From Flavobacteriales bacterium (GTDB lineage: Bacteria; Bacteroidota; Bacteroidia; NS11-12g; UBA9320): 64,000 nucleotides of DNA. Positions 25,875 through 34,411 of this stretch are shown here, in pieces. Under the pieces are notes generated by a model that was given only the letters and a program-made list of their open reading frames with translations, made no database searches and had not been told where the DNA came from. The stretch's first letter is position 1, and each line of letters opens with the position of its first letter. Made by a program: the position numbers and the translations under genes. The stretch lies in the NCBI GenBank assembly GCA_020635435.1, contig JACJZU010000001.1:1054001-1118000 (forward strand), given 5' to 3'.

Positions 25875-25893
25875 AATGCAGGGTATCTGCATT
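25875..25893. promoter_or_regulatory. Operator-like inverted repeat in divergent promoter region
   Basis: AATGCAG-GGTAT-CTGCATT, a perfect 7-bp inverted repeat with a 5-nt spacer. It lies in the 70 bp between the divergent hypothetical gene and the WYL-domain regulator, 17 bp before the regulator's start. It is a good candidate for autoregulation by the WYL protein. The palindrome is seen; the binding is inference. Confidence 0.45.
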
Positions 25894-25909
25894 CTTAAAA
25901 TAATTTCAA

Positions 25910-26920
25910 ATGCCCTCCAATAAAGAAGCATTTATACGTTATCGGGCCATTAACCGATGCCTGATCAATAAGGGTCTTGCCACGAGGGAAGATCTCATCC
26001 GGGCCTGTTCAGAGGCCACGAGCCATGATGTATCGTGGCGCACAATAGCTGAAGATATCCGTGCCATGCGACAGGATGAGGTTCTTGGTTTTGAAGCTCC
26101 GATCGAGAATGTTGTGAACCAGGGTTACCGTTATAGCGATCCGGCTTATTCCATTGACCGCATTCCGCTGAAAGACGAAGAGCTCCGTTCGCTGCAATTT
26201 GCTGCACGACTTTTTCAGGAGTACAGTCAGGTGGGCATTTTCACCACTTTCTCCGGAGCTGTGGAGCGGTTGAGTCAGAAAGTAGCCATTCGCCTACAGG
26301 AAGGTTCGGAATCGGGTCTGGGAAAGATCATCGAATTTGAATCCACTACCAGCGATGGGGGAAGTGGCTTGGTAGACGATTTCATTGAGTGCATCCGACA
26401 CCGCATCGTGGTTCGGATTGCTTATGTGTCGTTCAGTTCCGGATCCAGATCCAATCCGCGTATTCATCCCTATTTTCTCAAGGAATACAGAAATCGCTGG
26501 TATCTGATCGGTTGGCACGAGGATCATGGCGCGATACGAACACTTGCCCTGGAGCGGATCGAGTCGGTGGAGCGCGACTACGGAGCAAGTTATCGGGTTG
26601 AGCAATTTGATCCGGCCCGGTATTACGAACATGCCATTGGTGTAAGTGTAAATGATTCGGAGCCGGTGCATGCTCTGATCCGCGTCGATAAACGCGAGTG
26701 GCCCTACATCCAAACACAACCCTGGCATAGCAGTCAGCAATTGGTTCGGGAAAATGAGGGATCCGTGGAATTCAGCTTGCACATCATCGTGAACTTTGAA
26801 TTCAAAAGCCTCCTGCTCTCGTATGGCAAACGCATCGAGGTTCTGGAACCTGCCGATCTCCGCAGAGATATCCGGAGGGAATTGGGCGAGGCGTTCGAAA
26901 GTTATTCGGAGAATAACTGA
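25910..26920 (+). CDS. WYL-domain transcriptional regulator
   Basis: A 336-residue protein with an N-terminal winged HTH (about residues 8-60; YRAINRCLINKGLATREDLI, then SWRTIAEDIRAM) and a WYL domain (about 145-235), with the defining NRWYLIGW and HPYFLKEY motifs, followed by a C-terminal WCX-like extension. WYL proteins sense nucleic acids or other ligands and control stress, phage-defence or DNA-repair genes. The divergent neighbour across the palindrome at 25875-25893 is a possible target, as is the gene itself. Confidence 0.92.
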   Translation: MPSNKEAFIRYRAINRCLINKGLATREDLIRACSEATSHDVSWRTIAEDIRAMRQDEVLGFEAPIENVVNQGYRYSDPAYSIDRIPLKDEELRSLQFAARLFQEYSQVGIFTTFSGAVERLSQKVAIRLQEGSESGLGKIIEFESTTSDGGSGLVDDFIECIRHRIVVRIAYVSFSSGSRSNPRIHPYFLKEYRNRWYLIGWHEDHGAIRTLALERIESVERDYGASYRVEQFDPARYYEHAIGVSVNDSEPVHALIRVDKREWPYIQTQPWHSSQQLVRENEGSVEFSLHIIVNFEFKSLLLSYGKRIEVLEPADLRRDIRRELGEAFESYSENN

Positions 26921-26939
26921 GGGCCTGAGGGCATTTTCA

Positions 26940-26947
26940 TATCTTTG
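26940..26947 (+). promoter_or_regulatory. -7 promoter element for the OmpA-like gene
   Basis: TATCTTTG followed by GGG matches the Bacteroidota TANNTTTG box and lies 32 bp before the start codon at 26980. The upstream element is not clear. Confidence 0.5.
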
Positions 26948-26979
26948 GGGCTCTTGTCGTCCGATAAACTGTACTACCG

Positions 26980-27756
26980 ATGAATAGCAGAGCCGTGTTG
27001 GTATTTGTCCTCTTCGTTTTATGGGCTTTTGCTGGTTCCTTCTACTATTTATGCACCCTGCAGGGTATTTGTCCGAAGTGGGACAGGCAAGAACAAATTC
27101 AGCCCATGCCCTGGCATGTAGAGCCTTTCAAGCTCTTCACATGGGTCAATTCCGACACCCTGATACCCGGAGATTCATTTCAACGTGGTGCTGCTGAATT
27201 GATGCTGCGAATCGGTGCACAAGACACCTTGCTCATTCAGGGCATCTTCGGTAGGGGGGAGGAGAATGGATTTACACTGGCCTTTAACCGGGCATCGAAA
27301 GCGAAGGTCTATTTTACCGGTCGGATATCGGAGGACAGACTTCGCACGGATATCGTATCAAGAGAAGCCTATCCGGAATATATGGGCGACACATTTCCCG
27401 CAGTTTCGCTGATCGTAGTTCCCTATTCCGTTCCGGCAGAACAAGCCACGATCGCCGTTCCATTTGAACCGGGAACTGTTGTCAAGCGTATCGATCCGGA
27501 TCTCAAGTCACGTTTGCAGGATCTTGTCACGGAGCTTAGATCCGGAACAGAAATAGTAAAAGTCACCGGATTCAGCTACCTCGAAAGTACGAGGGAAGCA
27601 AATTACGAATTGGGAAGAAAGCGTGCATGGGCAGTTAAAAAACTTTTATGGGATCTGGGTCTGGATCCGGATCGGATACAAACAGCTTCCCGCGGGTCGG
27701 AGGAAGGGCCGGGCGGGAGCGGAGAACGTGTTGAGATCGAGCAAATAGACCCCTGA
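26980..27756 (+). CDS. OmpA-like C-terminal domain protein, hypothetical
   Basis: A 258-residue protein with an N-terminal membrane segment (about residues 5-26). Residues ~165-255 resemble an OmpA-like peptidoglycan-binding domain: a DLKSRLQDLVTELR helix, GFSYLESTREANYELGRKRAWAVKK, then a GLDPDRIQTASRG turn. The pattern is clear but the peptidoglycan-contacting residues are not all in place. The central part is unassigned. It is followed 43 bp downstream by an HhH-domain protein. Confidence 0.7.
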   Translation: MNSRAVLVFVLFVLWAFAGSFYYLCTLQGICPKWDRQEQIQPMPWHVEPFKLFTWVNSDTLIPGDSFQRGAAELMLRIGAQDTLLIQGIFGRGEENGFTLAFNRASKAKVYFTGRISEDRLRTDIVSREAYPEYMGDTFPAVSLIVVPYSVPAEQATIAVPFEPGTVVKRIDPDLKSRLQDLVTELRSGTEIVKVTGFSYLESTREANYELGRKRAWAVKKLLWDLGLDPDRIQTASRGSEEGPGGSGERVEIEQIDP

Positions 27757-27799
27757 GCCCTCTAAACAAGATGCTAACCTATCATAAAAAGTCAAAGCG

Positions 27800-28465
27800 A
27801 TGAATCTACCCGGACTTGATGAGCAGCTACCTGGATTTGGGACGCATTTGATCACGCTGATCGTTCTATTCACCGGATCTTTTATTCTGGGCTACCTTTT
27901 CCGATTTGTAATGGGAAGGAAAAGAATGCCGGGAGCAGAATGGGATCTCGAGAACCGGAAATTGCGCGCCGAACTGGAACAGTTGAAAAGCAATACCGAA
28001 CTAAGCAACGGCAACCTGCACTTGCATCTCGAGGATCAGTTGGCACTTGTTAATCGTTCCAATGAACTCTTACAGCAAGATCTGGAATATTGCCAGAACG
28101 AGCGCACCCGTTTGCAGGTAAAGCTGGAGCAAACCGAAAAAGAACTTGGGGTTGCAACCAGGCAGAAAGTAGTTGAACAACCAACGGCAACGGTTGGAAA
28201 CAGCATTCGACTTGATCCGTTGCGTCGCGTGGAGGGGATCGGGCCCAAGATCGAAGAACTCCTGCACAAGCATGGCATACTCACTTTTCAAATCCTCGCT
28301 GCAACATCGGTTGATCAACTCCGGGAGATTCTGCACCATGCAAGTCCGGGGTTCGGAGCGCACGATCCGGAAACATGGCCTCAACAAGCAGCTTTGGCTC
28401 ATGAGGAAAAATGGGAGGAACTGGATGCACTGCAGGCAACCCTTAAGGGCGGCAGACTAGAATAA
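27800..28465 (+). CDS. Membrane-anchored helix-hairpin-helix protein
   Basis: A 221-residue protein: a single N-terminal membrane helix (about residues 15-38), a coiled-coil region (about 50-120) and a C-terminal helix-hairpin-helix unit: VEGIGPKIEELLHKHGILTFQILA, then DPETWPQQAALA. This is the layout of the proteins annotated as predicted 5' DNA nuclease (flap-endonuclease-1-like, DUF4332 relatives), although no nuclease residues are visible. It converges with a Ser/Thr-rich lipoprotein (13-bp gap). Confidence 0.75.
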   Translation: MNLPGLDEQLPGFGTHLITLIVLFTGSFILGYLFRFVMGRKRMPGAEWDLENRKLRAELEQLKSNTELSNGNLHLHLEDQLALVNRSNELLQQDLEYCQNERTRLQVKLEQTEKELGVATRQKVVEQPTATVGNSIRLDPLRRVEGIGPKIEELLHKHGILTFQILAATSVDQLREILHHASPGFGAHDPETWPQQAALAHEEKWEELDALQATLKGGRLE

Positions 28466-28478
28466 GTTCCGGTCGTTG

Positions 28479-29150
28479 TTATCCTTTGATGTAGATATCC
28501 TTGAATTTCCCGTTGCGGATTATCGCAGAATCGATGGCCTGTGGCATTCCGGAGGCGTAATCGTAGAGATAAGCTTTGCCTGAGAAAGTACCCTCAATAC
28601 GGCTGTTGCTGTGTTTGGTGATGCTTACCTTGCCGTCTACAATGGCCCACTGGTCGCTCTGTATGTAGAAAATGCCTTTTGCATGATCCAACTTGTCTTC
28701 AAAGGAAAAGGGTTTGTCCAGGATGAGCTGTCCTTTCTTGGCCGGTAGTGCAAAGTCGATTACAAGGTTCGAATTTTTATCCAATCCCGAAATATAGATC
28801 TTCTCACCGTAGTCGGCCAGGAAGGAAGTCGCTACAATAACCGAGTCGTTCCAGGTTAATTCAAACGATGGATAGTAATTTGTTCCCGAGGTTGTGGATC
28901 CACCAGTGGTTGAACCGGAGGTGGTAGACGTAGTGGCACCGGTAGTAGCTCCAGTTGTGGAAGTGGTAGCCCCGGATGTTGTGGAACCGGAAGTCCCTGA
29001 ACCTGTGGCAGAGCCCGTTGTAGCCGAGGATGTCGTTGTTCCCGTTGTTGTGCTTGTAGTAGAGGGTGCGATGCTATCGTCGCTACAACCGATCCAGACA
29101 AATGCAATTACAACAACGAGGGTAAGGAAACGGACAATTTGATCCAACAT
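28479..29150 (-). CDS. Lipoprotein with Ser/Thr/Gly-rich linker
   Basis: About 223 residues. The start at 29150 gives a lipoprotein signal with Cys22 (VWIGC); the longer frame to 29207 adds a non-signal leader. Residues ~30-90 are almost only Thr, Ser, Gly and Ala (TTST / GSTT repeats), a flexible linker. The last ~130 residues form an all-beta domain (WNDSVIVATSF, GQLILDKPFSF) with no assigned function, similar to DUF6252-type lipoproteins. A near -7 box (CATATTTG) lies about 25 bp upstream of the start. Confidence 0.65.
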   Translation of the reverse strand: MLDQIVRFLTLVVVIAFVWIGCSDDSIAPSTTSTTTGTTTSSATTGSATGSGTSGSTTSGATTSTTGATTGATTSTTSGSTTGGSTTSGTNYYPSFELTWNDSVIVATSFLADYGEKIYISGLDKNSNLVIDFALPAKKGQLILDKPFSFEDKLDHAKGIFYIQSDQWAIVDGKVSITKHSNSRIEGTFSGKAYLYDYASGMPQAIDSAIIRNGKFKDIYIKG

Positions 29151-29319
29151 ATCAGAGGGCTTTTTTAAAATTTGCGCAAATATGTCGGTACGAACCAACA
29201 AATGCAATCCACAAAGCGGATCGGCCCGTCATAATTTCCCGTGAATTTGGTGAGGAGACCGCTTTCATGCTTTTTTTGCCAATTCTAAGTTTCAACACAA
29301 AAATTCATACCTTACACCG

Positions 29320-32300
29320 ATGCAACTCAAGAACATCAACCGAATATTGGTCGGAACCCTCATATTGCTCTGTGCTTTCAATTCGATTGCGCAGGATACA
29401 CTCAAAGTACAGACCTTCACTTTTGAGGACATTACCAAGCGAACGGGGAATTACGAATTTCCAACTCAGGGTAAGACCTGGGAGAAAGTATTGATGCAGT
29501 ACACACTCAAATGCGACCCTCGGACCACGCAGGACCGTTTCGACTGCGGGGAATGGGATTACCTGAGTTATATCATTGTGACCGATAGTACCGGCACCAT
29601 TGATTCCGTGCGCGAACAATATCCCAATTTTCGCATTGCCAATCTGAGTCCTCTTTCTTTCGCAATAAGCGAGAACGCCTATACGCATACTCGTCAGTAT
29701 TTCGAGTATAGAACAGTGCTAGACACCTTGCGCAGCTCCGACAGTGTGGAGTTGAGCGGTTCTTTGAAATCGGTGAGCGGAGAACCTATTCATTCCTACC
29801 GTGTGCAGTATGTATATCCGGCAGCTGAATTGCGAAATGCCGGGTTGCAGTCGGGATCCGTCACATCTTTTGCGCTGAGTTCCGATAATTTCACGGAGCC
29901 GGTCACCAATCTGCAGATCCATTTATTTAGCAGGGATTCGGTAAGATCGTTTTCACAGTTCATTGAGAATGACGGCTCCCCCGTGTTTCGTGGGGATCTG
30001 GAGTTGACGGGAAATAACCGGACAAAAATTAACTTATCAGAACCATTGGTTTGGGACGGCAGTAAGGATGTGATCTTGGAATTCAGTCAAAGGCGATTAG
30101 ATGGTGCAGCAGGTTCGTCACTGGAGATGTACGATGCCGGCATGCCGTGTGGAATAGTAGCCGCCGGGGAGGGGCATTATCTTGAATTGCCGGGTGACGG
30201 TTATCTGGAATTGGCCAAGGCCGACTCCGTTCTGGAAGGACTCGATTCAGCTATTTCGATCCTATTCTGGGCTAAGGGCGATGCTTCCCTTCCAGCGAAC
30301 ACGAGTGTCCTTGAAGCATTCAACGCCAACGACCAACGGGTGCTCAACATCCACCTGCCCTGGGGCAACGGCAATATCTATTGGGATGCCGGCGACAAGG
30401 GAAGCTACGATCGGATCGAAAAAGCCGCGGGCGTAGGTCTGTACAAGGATAAATGGAATCACTGGGCTTTTGTGAAAAATGCCCGAACCGGGTCGATGAA
30501 GATCTATGTGAATGGAGTACTCTGGCATTCCGGCACGGGAAATACGAGAAGCATGACTGGTATCCGATCCCTTCAGTTTGGCAGGGGGATCACTGCAAAC
30601 CAGTACAAAGGGAAATTAGACCAGCTTCAGTTCTGGAGTGCGGAGCTCACAGCAGAACAGATCGGCGAACTTATGCGGCGCAAACCCGGTATGGGTACCG
30701 AGCCGATGGATCAGTTGCTGTTCAATTTCAACTTTGAGAACGATGAATGGAACGAACCTTACGAGATCACATCCACCCACGATCCTGAGGTAAGTGCCTA
30801 CATACTGGGGCAGCATTATATACGTCCCTACGCGGCACAGGATTATAATGATTCAGTTGCGGTAGTTCGGGAGAAACCGATACTCACGCTCTATACCGAG
30901 GATCGGGTGATCCACACCGATTCTACCTTGCGGAGTTTCGAAGAGGACGCACCTGCTTATACGGCAAGCCTCTTTGAAGATGCCAACGATCCGCGTGTCC
31001 GCACCGGATTTCAGTACGGTTTTAAGGCCGGTTGGTCCTATACGTACGATGCCGATGGAAATCCCATTGATTCTGCTGCCATTGATACCGATGTATTGCT
31101 CGAGCAAGTTCTCCGTGATTATTACCGCAAGTTTGAGGTGATCAACAATATTGAGATCGGTCGTTTCATTACCCCATACGGAATCGGATTGGATCTGGGA
31201 CCGAATGGGTTCCGATGGGTTTACGATGTAACCGACTACGCCCATGTGTTGGAAGGTAATGTGCGTTTGAGTGCCGGAAATCAACAGGAATTGATCGATC
31301 TGCGGTTTGATTTCATTGAAGGTACTCCCCCGAGGGAAGTGAAGAATATCCATTATTTATCCAATCGCGAGAGCCGGCAATATCGGTTCATTGCCGACGA
31401 TACCTATTTCAAGGCCGACACCGTGATGCTCATGGAAGATGCATCCACCTGGAAACTGATCACACGAATCACAGGGCATGGGCATAATGGAGAGAGTGGT
31501 AATGGCAAGATACATTGCTGCGAGTGGGCCGACAAGGAGCACTATCTGGACATTGATGGGAAAAGAGAGATCGTATGGGATATTTGGCAGAACGACAAAT
31601 GTGCCCTGAACCCGGTTGGTGATCAGGGAGGAAACTGGGCACCCCCGCGGGCAGGATGGTGTCCCGGTGCACCGGTAGATGATTATGTGTACGAATTAAC
31701 GGACTATGTGAACGGAGACGAGATCGTAATTGATTACGGAATTGAACCTGTACCATCCAACAATGTCGGACAGGGAAACGGGAACTACGTAGTGAGCATG
31801 CATCTCGTTGAGTATGGCCCGATCACGCACGATCTGGATGCAGCGATCAAGGATATCATCAGTCCGAATTCCTGGGAATTCTACCGTCAGATCAATCCCA
31901 CCTGTGCCCAGCCCAAGATCGTACTTCAAAACAAAGGCAAGGAGCCTTTGGTGGGCGCGTTTCTGGTTTACGGCGTAGAAGGAGGGAATCCGATCTCCTT
32001 TTACTGGGAGGGTAATTTGGGATTCATGGAGGAAGAAGTTATTGACCTGCCTTACGCCATCTGGGATTACGCAGGAGGTAACGGAAAAGGGATGTTCTAC
32101 GCGGATGTACAACTGGCCAATGGCAAGGTGGATGAATACGCTGCCAATAACAAGGTTCGCGTAGCCTATGAGCAGCCTCCGGTACTGCCAGGGAACATCG
32201 AAGTGATGTACCGCAACAACGACATACAGGATGCCGATCTGCGCATATGGAACGATCGGGGCGACTTGGTTTACAGTAAGATCGATGCACCGGCGAAGGT

Positions 32301-32769
32301 TCTGAACCGGGAAACCGTCAATTTCGATCCCGGCTGTTACAAACTGGAGGTTGAAACCGAAAACGGATTTGGATTGAGTTACCCGCTCATCCCGGAAGTT
32401 GGAGCCGGATTTTTGAGGTTGAGACAAACCGATGGAATCATGAACGTGGCCTTCAATCCCGATTTTGGGAAACGACTCACGTATTATTTTACGGTGGGTT
32501 ATGCGCTTTCCGAAGGACAGATTTTGGAGACCAGCCGGCTCACCGAGCTGTATCCGAACCCTTCCAATGGTGTATTCTACCTGAATAATTTGAGCCACGA
32601 AATGTTGAAGTATCAGGTTTTTGATCTGCAGGGCCGACAGTTGTGTTCAGGTGAATTGGAAACGCAGAATATGGCGGCGATAGATCTTTCCGGAGAGGCG
32701 GCCGGATTATACATGTTGCGGACCATGGGGTCCGACAATGCGGAGTTCAGCAGATTGCTTAAACATTGA
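29320..32769 (+). CDS. T9SS-exported PNGase F-like/LamG multidomain protein
   Basis: A 1,149-residue secreted protein. After the signal peptide (ending IAQDT) the N-terminal domain resembles the peptide-N-glycosidase F N-terminal fold (EKVLMQYTLKCDP, then RFDCGEWDYLSY). A LamG/concanavalin-type lectin domain lies at about residues 285-455 (WNHWAFVKNARTGSMKIYVNG). A second PNGase F-related region follows (about 660-830, with WCPGAPVDD). The C-terminus is a T9SS type-A sorting domain (LYPNPSNGVFYL...SRLLKH). It probably acts on glycoproteins or surface glycans. The catalytic residues of true PNGase F were not verified. Confidence 0.82.
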   Translation: MQLKNINRILVGTLILLCAFNSIAQDTLKVQTFTFEDITKRTGNYEFPTQGKTWEKVLMQYTLKCDPRTTQDRFDCGEWDYLSYIIVTDSTGTIDSVREQYPNFRIANLSPLSFAISENAYTHTRQYFEYRTVLDTLRSSDSVELSGSLKSVSGEPIHSYRVQYVYPAAELRNAGLQSGSVTSFALSSDNFTEPVTNLQIHLFSRDSVRSFSQFIENDGSPVFRGDLELTGNNRTKINLSEPLVWDGSKDVILEFSQRRLDGAAGSSLEMYDAGMPCGIVAAGEGHYLELPGDGYLELAKADSVLEGLDSAISILFWAKGDASLPANTSVLEAFNANDQRVLNIHLPWGNGNIYWDAGDKGSYDRIEKAAGVGLYKDKWNHWAFVKNARTGSMKIYVNGVLWHSGTGNTRSMTGIRSLQFGRGITANQYKGKLDQLQFWSAELTAEQIGELMRRKPGMGTEPMDQLLFNFNFENDEWNEPYEITSTHDPEVSAYILGQHYIRPYAAQDYNDSVAVVREKPILTLYTEDRVIHTDSTLRSFEEDAPAYTASLFEDANDPRVRTGFQYGFKAGWSYTYDADGNPIDSAAIDTDVLLEQVLRDYYRKFEVINNIEIGRFITPYGIGLDLGPNGFRWVYDVTDYAHVLEGNVRLSAGNQQELIDLRFDFIEGTPPREVKNIHYLSNRESRQYRFIADDTYFKADTVMLMEDASTWKLITRITGHGHNGESGNGKIHCCEWADKEHYLDIDGKREIVWDIWQNDKCALNPVGDQGGNWAPPRAGWCPGAPVDDYVYELTDYVNGDEIVIDYGIEPVPSNNVGQGNGNYVVSMHLVEYGPITHDLDAAIKDIISPNSWEFYRQINPTCAQPKIVLQNKGKEPLVGAFLVYGVEGGNPISFYWEGNLGFMEEEVIDLPYAIWDYAGGNGKGMFYADVQLANGKVDEYAANNKVRVAYEQPPVLPGNIEVMYRNNDIQDADLRIWNDRGDLVYSKIDAPAKVLNRETVNFDPGCYKLEVETENGFGLSYPLIPEVGAGFLRLRQTDGIMNVAFNPDFGKRLTYYFTVGYALSEGQILETSRLTELYPNPSNGVFYLNNLSHEMLKYQVFDLQGRQLCSGELETQNMAAIDLSGEAAGLYMLRTMGSDNAEFSRLLKH

Positions 32770-32790
32770 TCGTTAACTAAAGCAACGGCG

Positions 32791-33540
32791 ATCGAAGCGC
32801 GCAACAAATACTATTTTGCCTCAGATTTTCACCTGGGAATACCCGATGCCGCCAGAAGCCGGGAACGGGAGAAGGCACTTGTGCGCTGGTTGGAACAGGT
32901 ACGGCACGATGCCCATTCCATTTTTTTGATGGGAGACCTGTTTGATTTCTGGTTTGAATATAAATACGTTGTTCCCAAGGGCTATGTGCGTTTGCTGGGA
33001 AAGCTCGCCGAATTGCGGGACAGCGGGATCGAGATCGTGTGCTTCAGGGGCAATCACGATATGTGGATGTTCGGCTACTTCGAATCGGAGCTCGGCATTC
33101 CCGTGATCAGCAATGAGTACATACTAATGGTAGGTGATAAGAAGTTCTATTTACACCATGGTGATGGACTTGGTCCCGGGGATCGATCGTACAAGATGCT
33201 GAAGCGCATTTTCCGGAATACATTGTGCCAATGGCTTTTCAGTATACTGCCACCACGGTGGGGCTTCGGACTTGCCAATTTCTTCTCGTCCAGAAGTCGA
33301 TTGGCCAATGCCTCGTACGACGAACAATTCACAGGAGAGAACGAATGGTTGTGGCAATATGCGAAGGAGATGGAGAAAAGGGAACATTTCGATTATTACA
33401 TCTTTGGGCACAGGCATTTACCACTTGATCTGGAAGTAAATGAACGAAGCCGGTATTACAACCTTGGCGAGTGGTTGCATCACCGCACATATGGTGTGTT
33501 CGACGGCGAGAAATTTGAATTGAAGACCTTTGAAGCGTGA
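32791..33540 (+). CDS. lpxH: UDP-2,3-diacylglucosamine diphosphatase (LpxH-like)
   Basis: A calcineurin-like metallophosphoesterase, predicted to hydrolyse UDP-2,3-diacylglucosamine to lipid X in lipid A synthesis. Motifs in order: DFHLG, GDLFDFWFEY, GNHDMWM, HHGDG and GHRHLP. The first of these, needed for metal binding, lies upstream of the first usable start codon (GTG at 32881). The frame is open back to the stop at 32767-32769 but contains no ATG, GTG or TTG; an ATC at 32791 is at the position where the family starts. I therefore give the full reading frame from 32791. The next gene overlaps by 11 bp. Confidence 0.8.
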   Translation: MEARNKYYFASDFHLGIPDAARSREREKALVRWLEQVRHDAHSIFLMGDLFDFWFEYKYVVPKGYVRLLGKLAELRDSGIEIVCFRGNHDMWMFGYFESELGIPVISNEYILMVGDKKFYLHHGDGLGPGDRSYKMLKRIFRNTLCQWLFSILPPRWGFGLANFFSSRSRLANASYDEQFTGENEWLWQYAKEMEKREHFDYYIFGHRHLPLDLEVNERSRYYNLGEWLHHRTYGVFDGEKFELKTFEA

Positions 33541-34354
33541 TCATATCCATGTAATGGCCATTGTTTTCCTGCTCCTTTTGGGGAGTTGGAAGAATTTGGC
33601 GCCTGCAGAAAATGATCTCCTGCTGCGGCTTGAGGTTCGAAATTTCACTACAGATGTATTTGGTAACCTGTATGTTACCGACCGTTCGAATACCGTTTTC
33701 AAGTACGACCGGGACGGCAATTTCGTGATCAGGGCGAATTATAAGATCTACGGTGATCTGGCTTACATCGACGCATCCAATCCATTTGAATTGTATTGGT
33801 ATTATCGGGATCAACAAAAGTTGGTATTTACCGATAATCAGTTGAGTCAGCGCGGAGTTCTCGATCTTTCGCGTATCAGCCATGTGGAGGCCGGTGCGGT
33901 ATGTCGCTCTTTTGATAATGGTTTCTGGGTATTCGATGGTGCCGATATGCGCTTATTGAAGTTGAATAAAGAATTGAAAGTTCAACAGGAGAGTCCGGTT
34001 TCGGCCACATGGGCCGAGCAACAATGGTGGCCGTTGAAGATGGTTGAAGATGGCAAGAACGTATTTGTTTTGGACTCAAGTCTGGGCATAGCCGTGTTTG
34101 ATGTATTCGGGCAATATGGCAGAACCATTAGGGTGAAGGGGATAACAGATTTTCAGGTGCAAAATGGCAAAGTGATCTACACGCTCGGTGGAGTTGCCAT
34201 GGAGTATGATCCCGTGTTCTTCGATCTGGATACGCTTCTGATGGTTAACGGAATGCGCGCAGTGCGAACTGAAAAGGAGCGCATTTATATTTGTTCTGAG
34301 GAGGGCATTTGGGTCAAATCGGAAACGGGAAAAACTGATAAATCTCCGCGCTGA
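33530..34354 (+). CDS. Hypothetical exported beta-propeller-like protein
   Basis: A 274-residue protein with a signal peptide-like N-terminus (about residues 8-24). The rest shows repeated short beta-strand patterns with Asp-Gly turns (VTDRSNTVFKYDRDGNF, FVLDSSLGIAVFDVFG), as in NHL/beta-propeller proteins. The start overlaps the end of the LpxH-like gene by 11 bp. No catalytic motif is visible. Confidence 0.65.
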   Translation: MKRDHIHVMAIVFLLLLGSWKNLAPAENDLLLRLEVRNFTTDVFGNLYVTDRSNTVFKYDRDGNFVIRANYKIYGDLAYIDASNPFELYWYYRDQQKLVFTDNQLSQRGVLDLSRISHVEAGAVCRSFDNGFWVFDGADMRLLKLNKELKVQQESPVSATWAEQQWWPLKMVEDGKNVFVLDSSLGIAVFDVFGQYGRTIRVKGITDFQVQNGKVIYTLGGVAMEYDPVFFDLDTLLMVNGMRAVRTEKERIYICSEEGIWVKSETGKTDKSPR

Positions 34355-34375
34355 TCTCCTCCCCGTTGAAAAAGT

Positions 34376-34383
34376 TATCTTTG
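34376..34383 (+). promoter_or_regulatory. -7 promoter element for the desaturase
   Basis: TATCTTTG followed by TCCGC matches TANNTTTG; the start codon of the desaturase is 28 bp downstream. The upstream element is not obvious. Confidence 0.55.
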
Positions 34384-34411
34384 TCCGCTTTAATTCTGCA
34401 GTGTTTTTTAT

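Noticed and set aside
28856..29142. Low-complexity ORFs on both strands inside the Ser/Thr-rich lipoprotein gene.
   Set aside because: They are produced by the repeated codons of the linker and have no signal or motif of their own.
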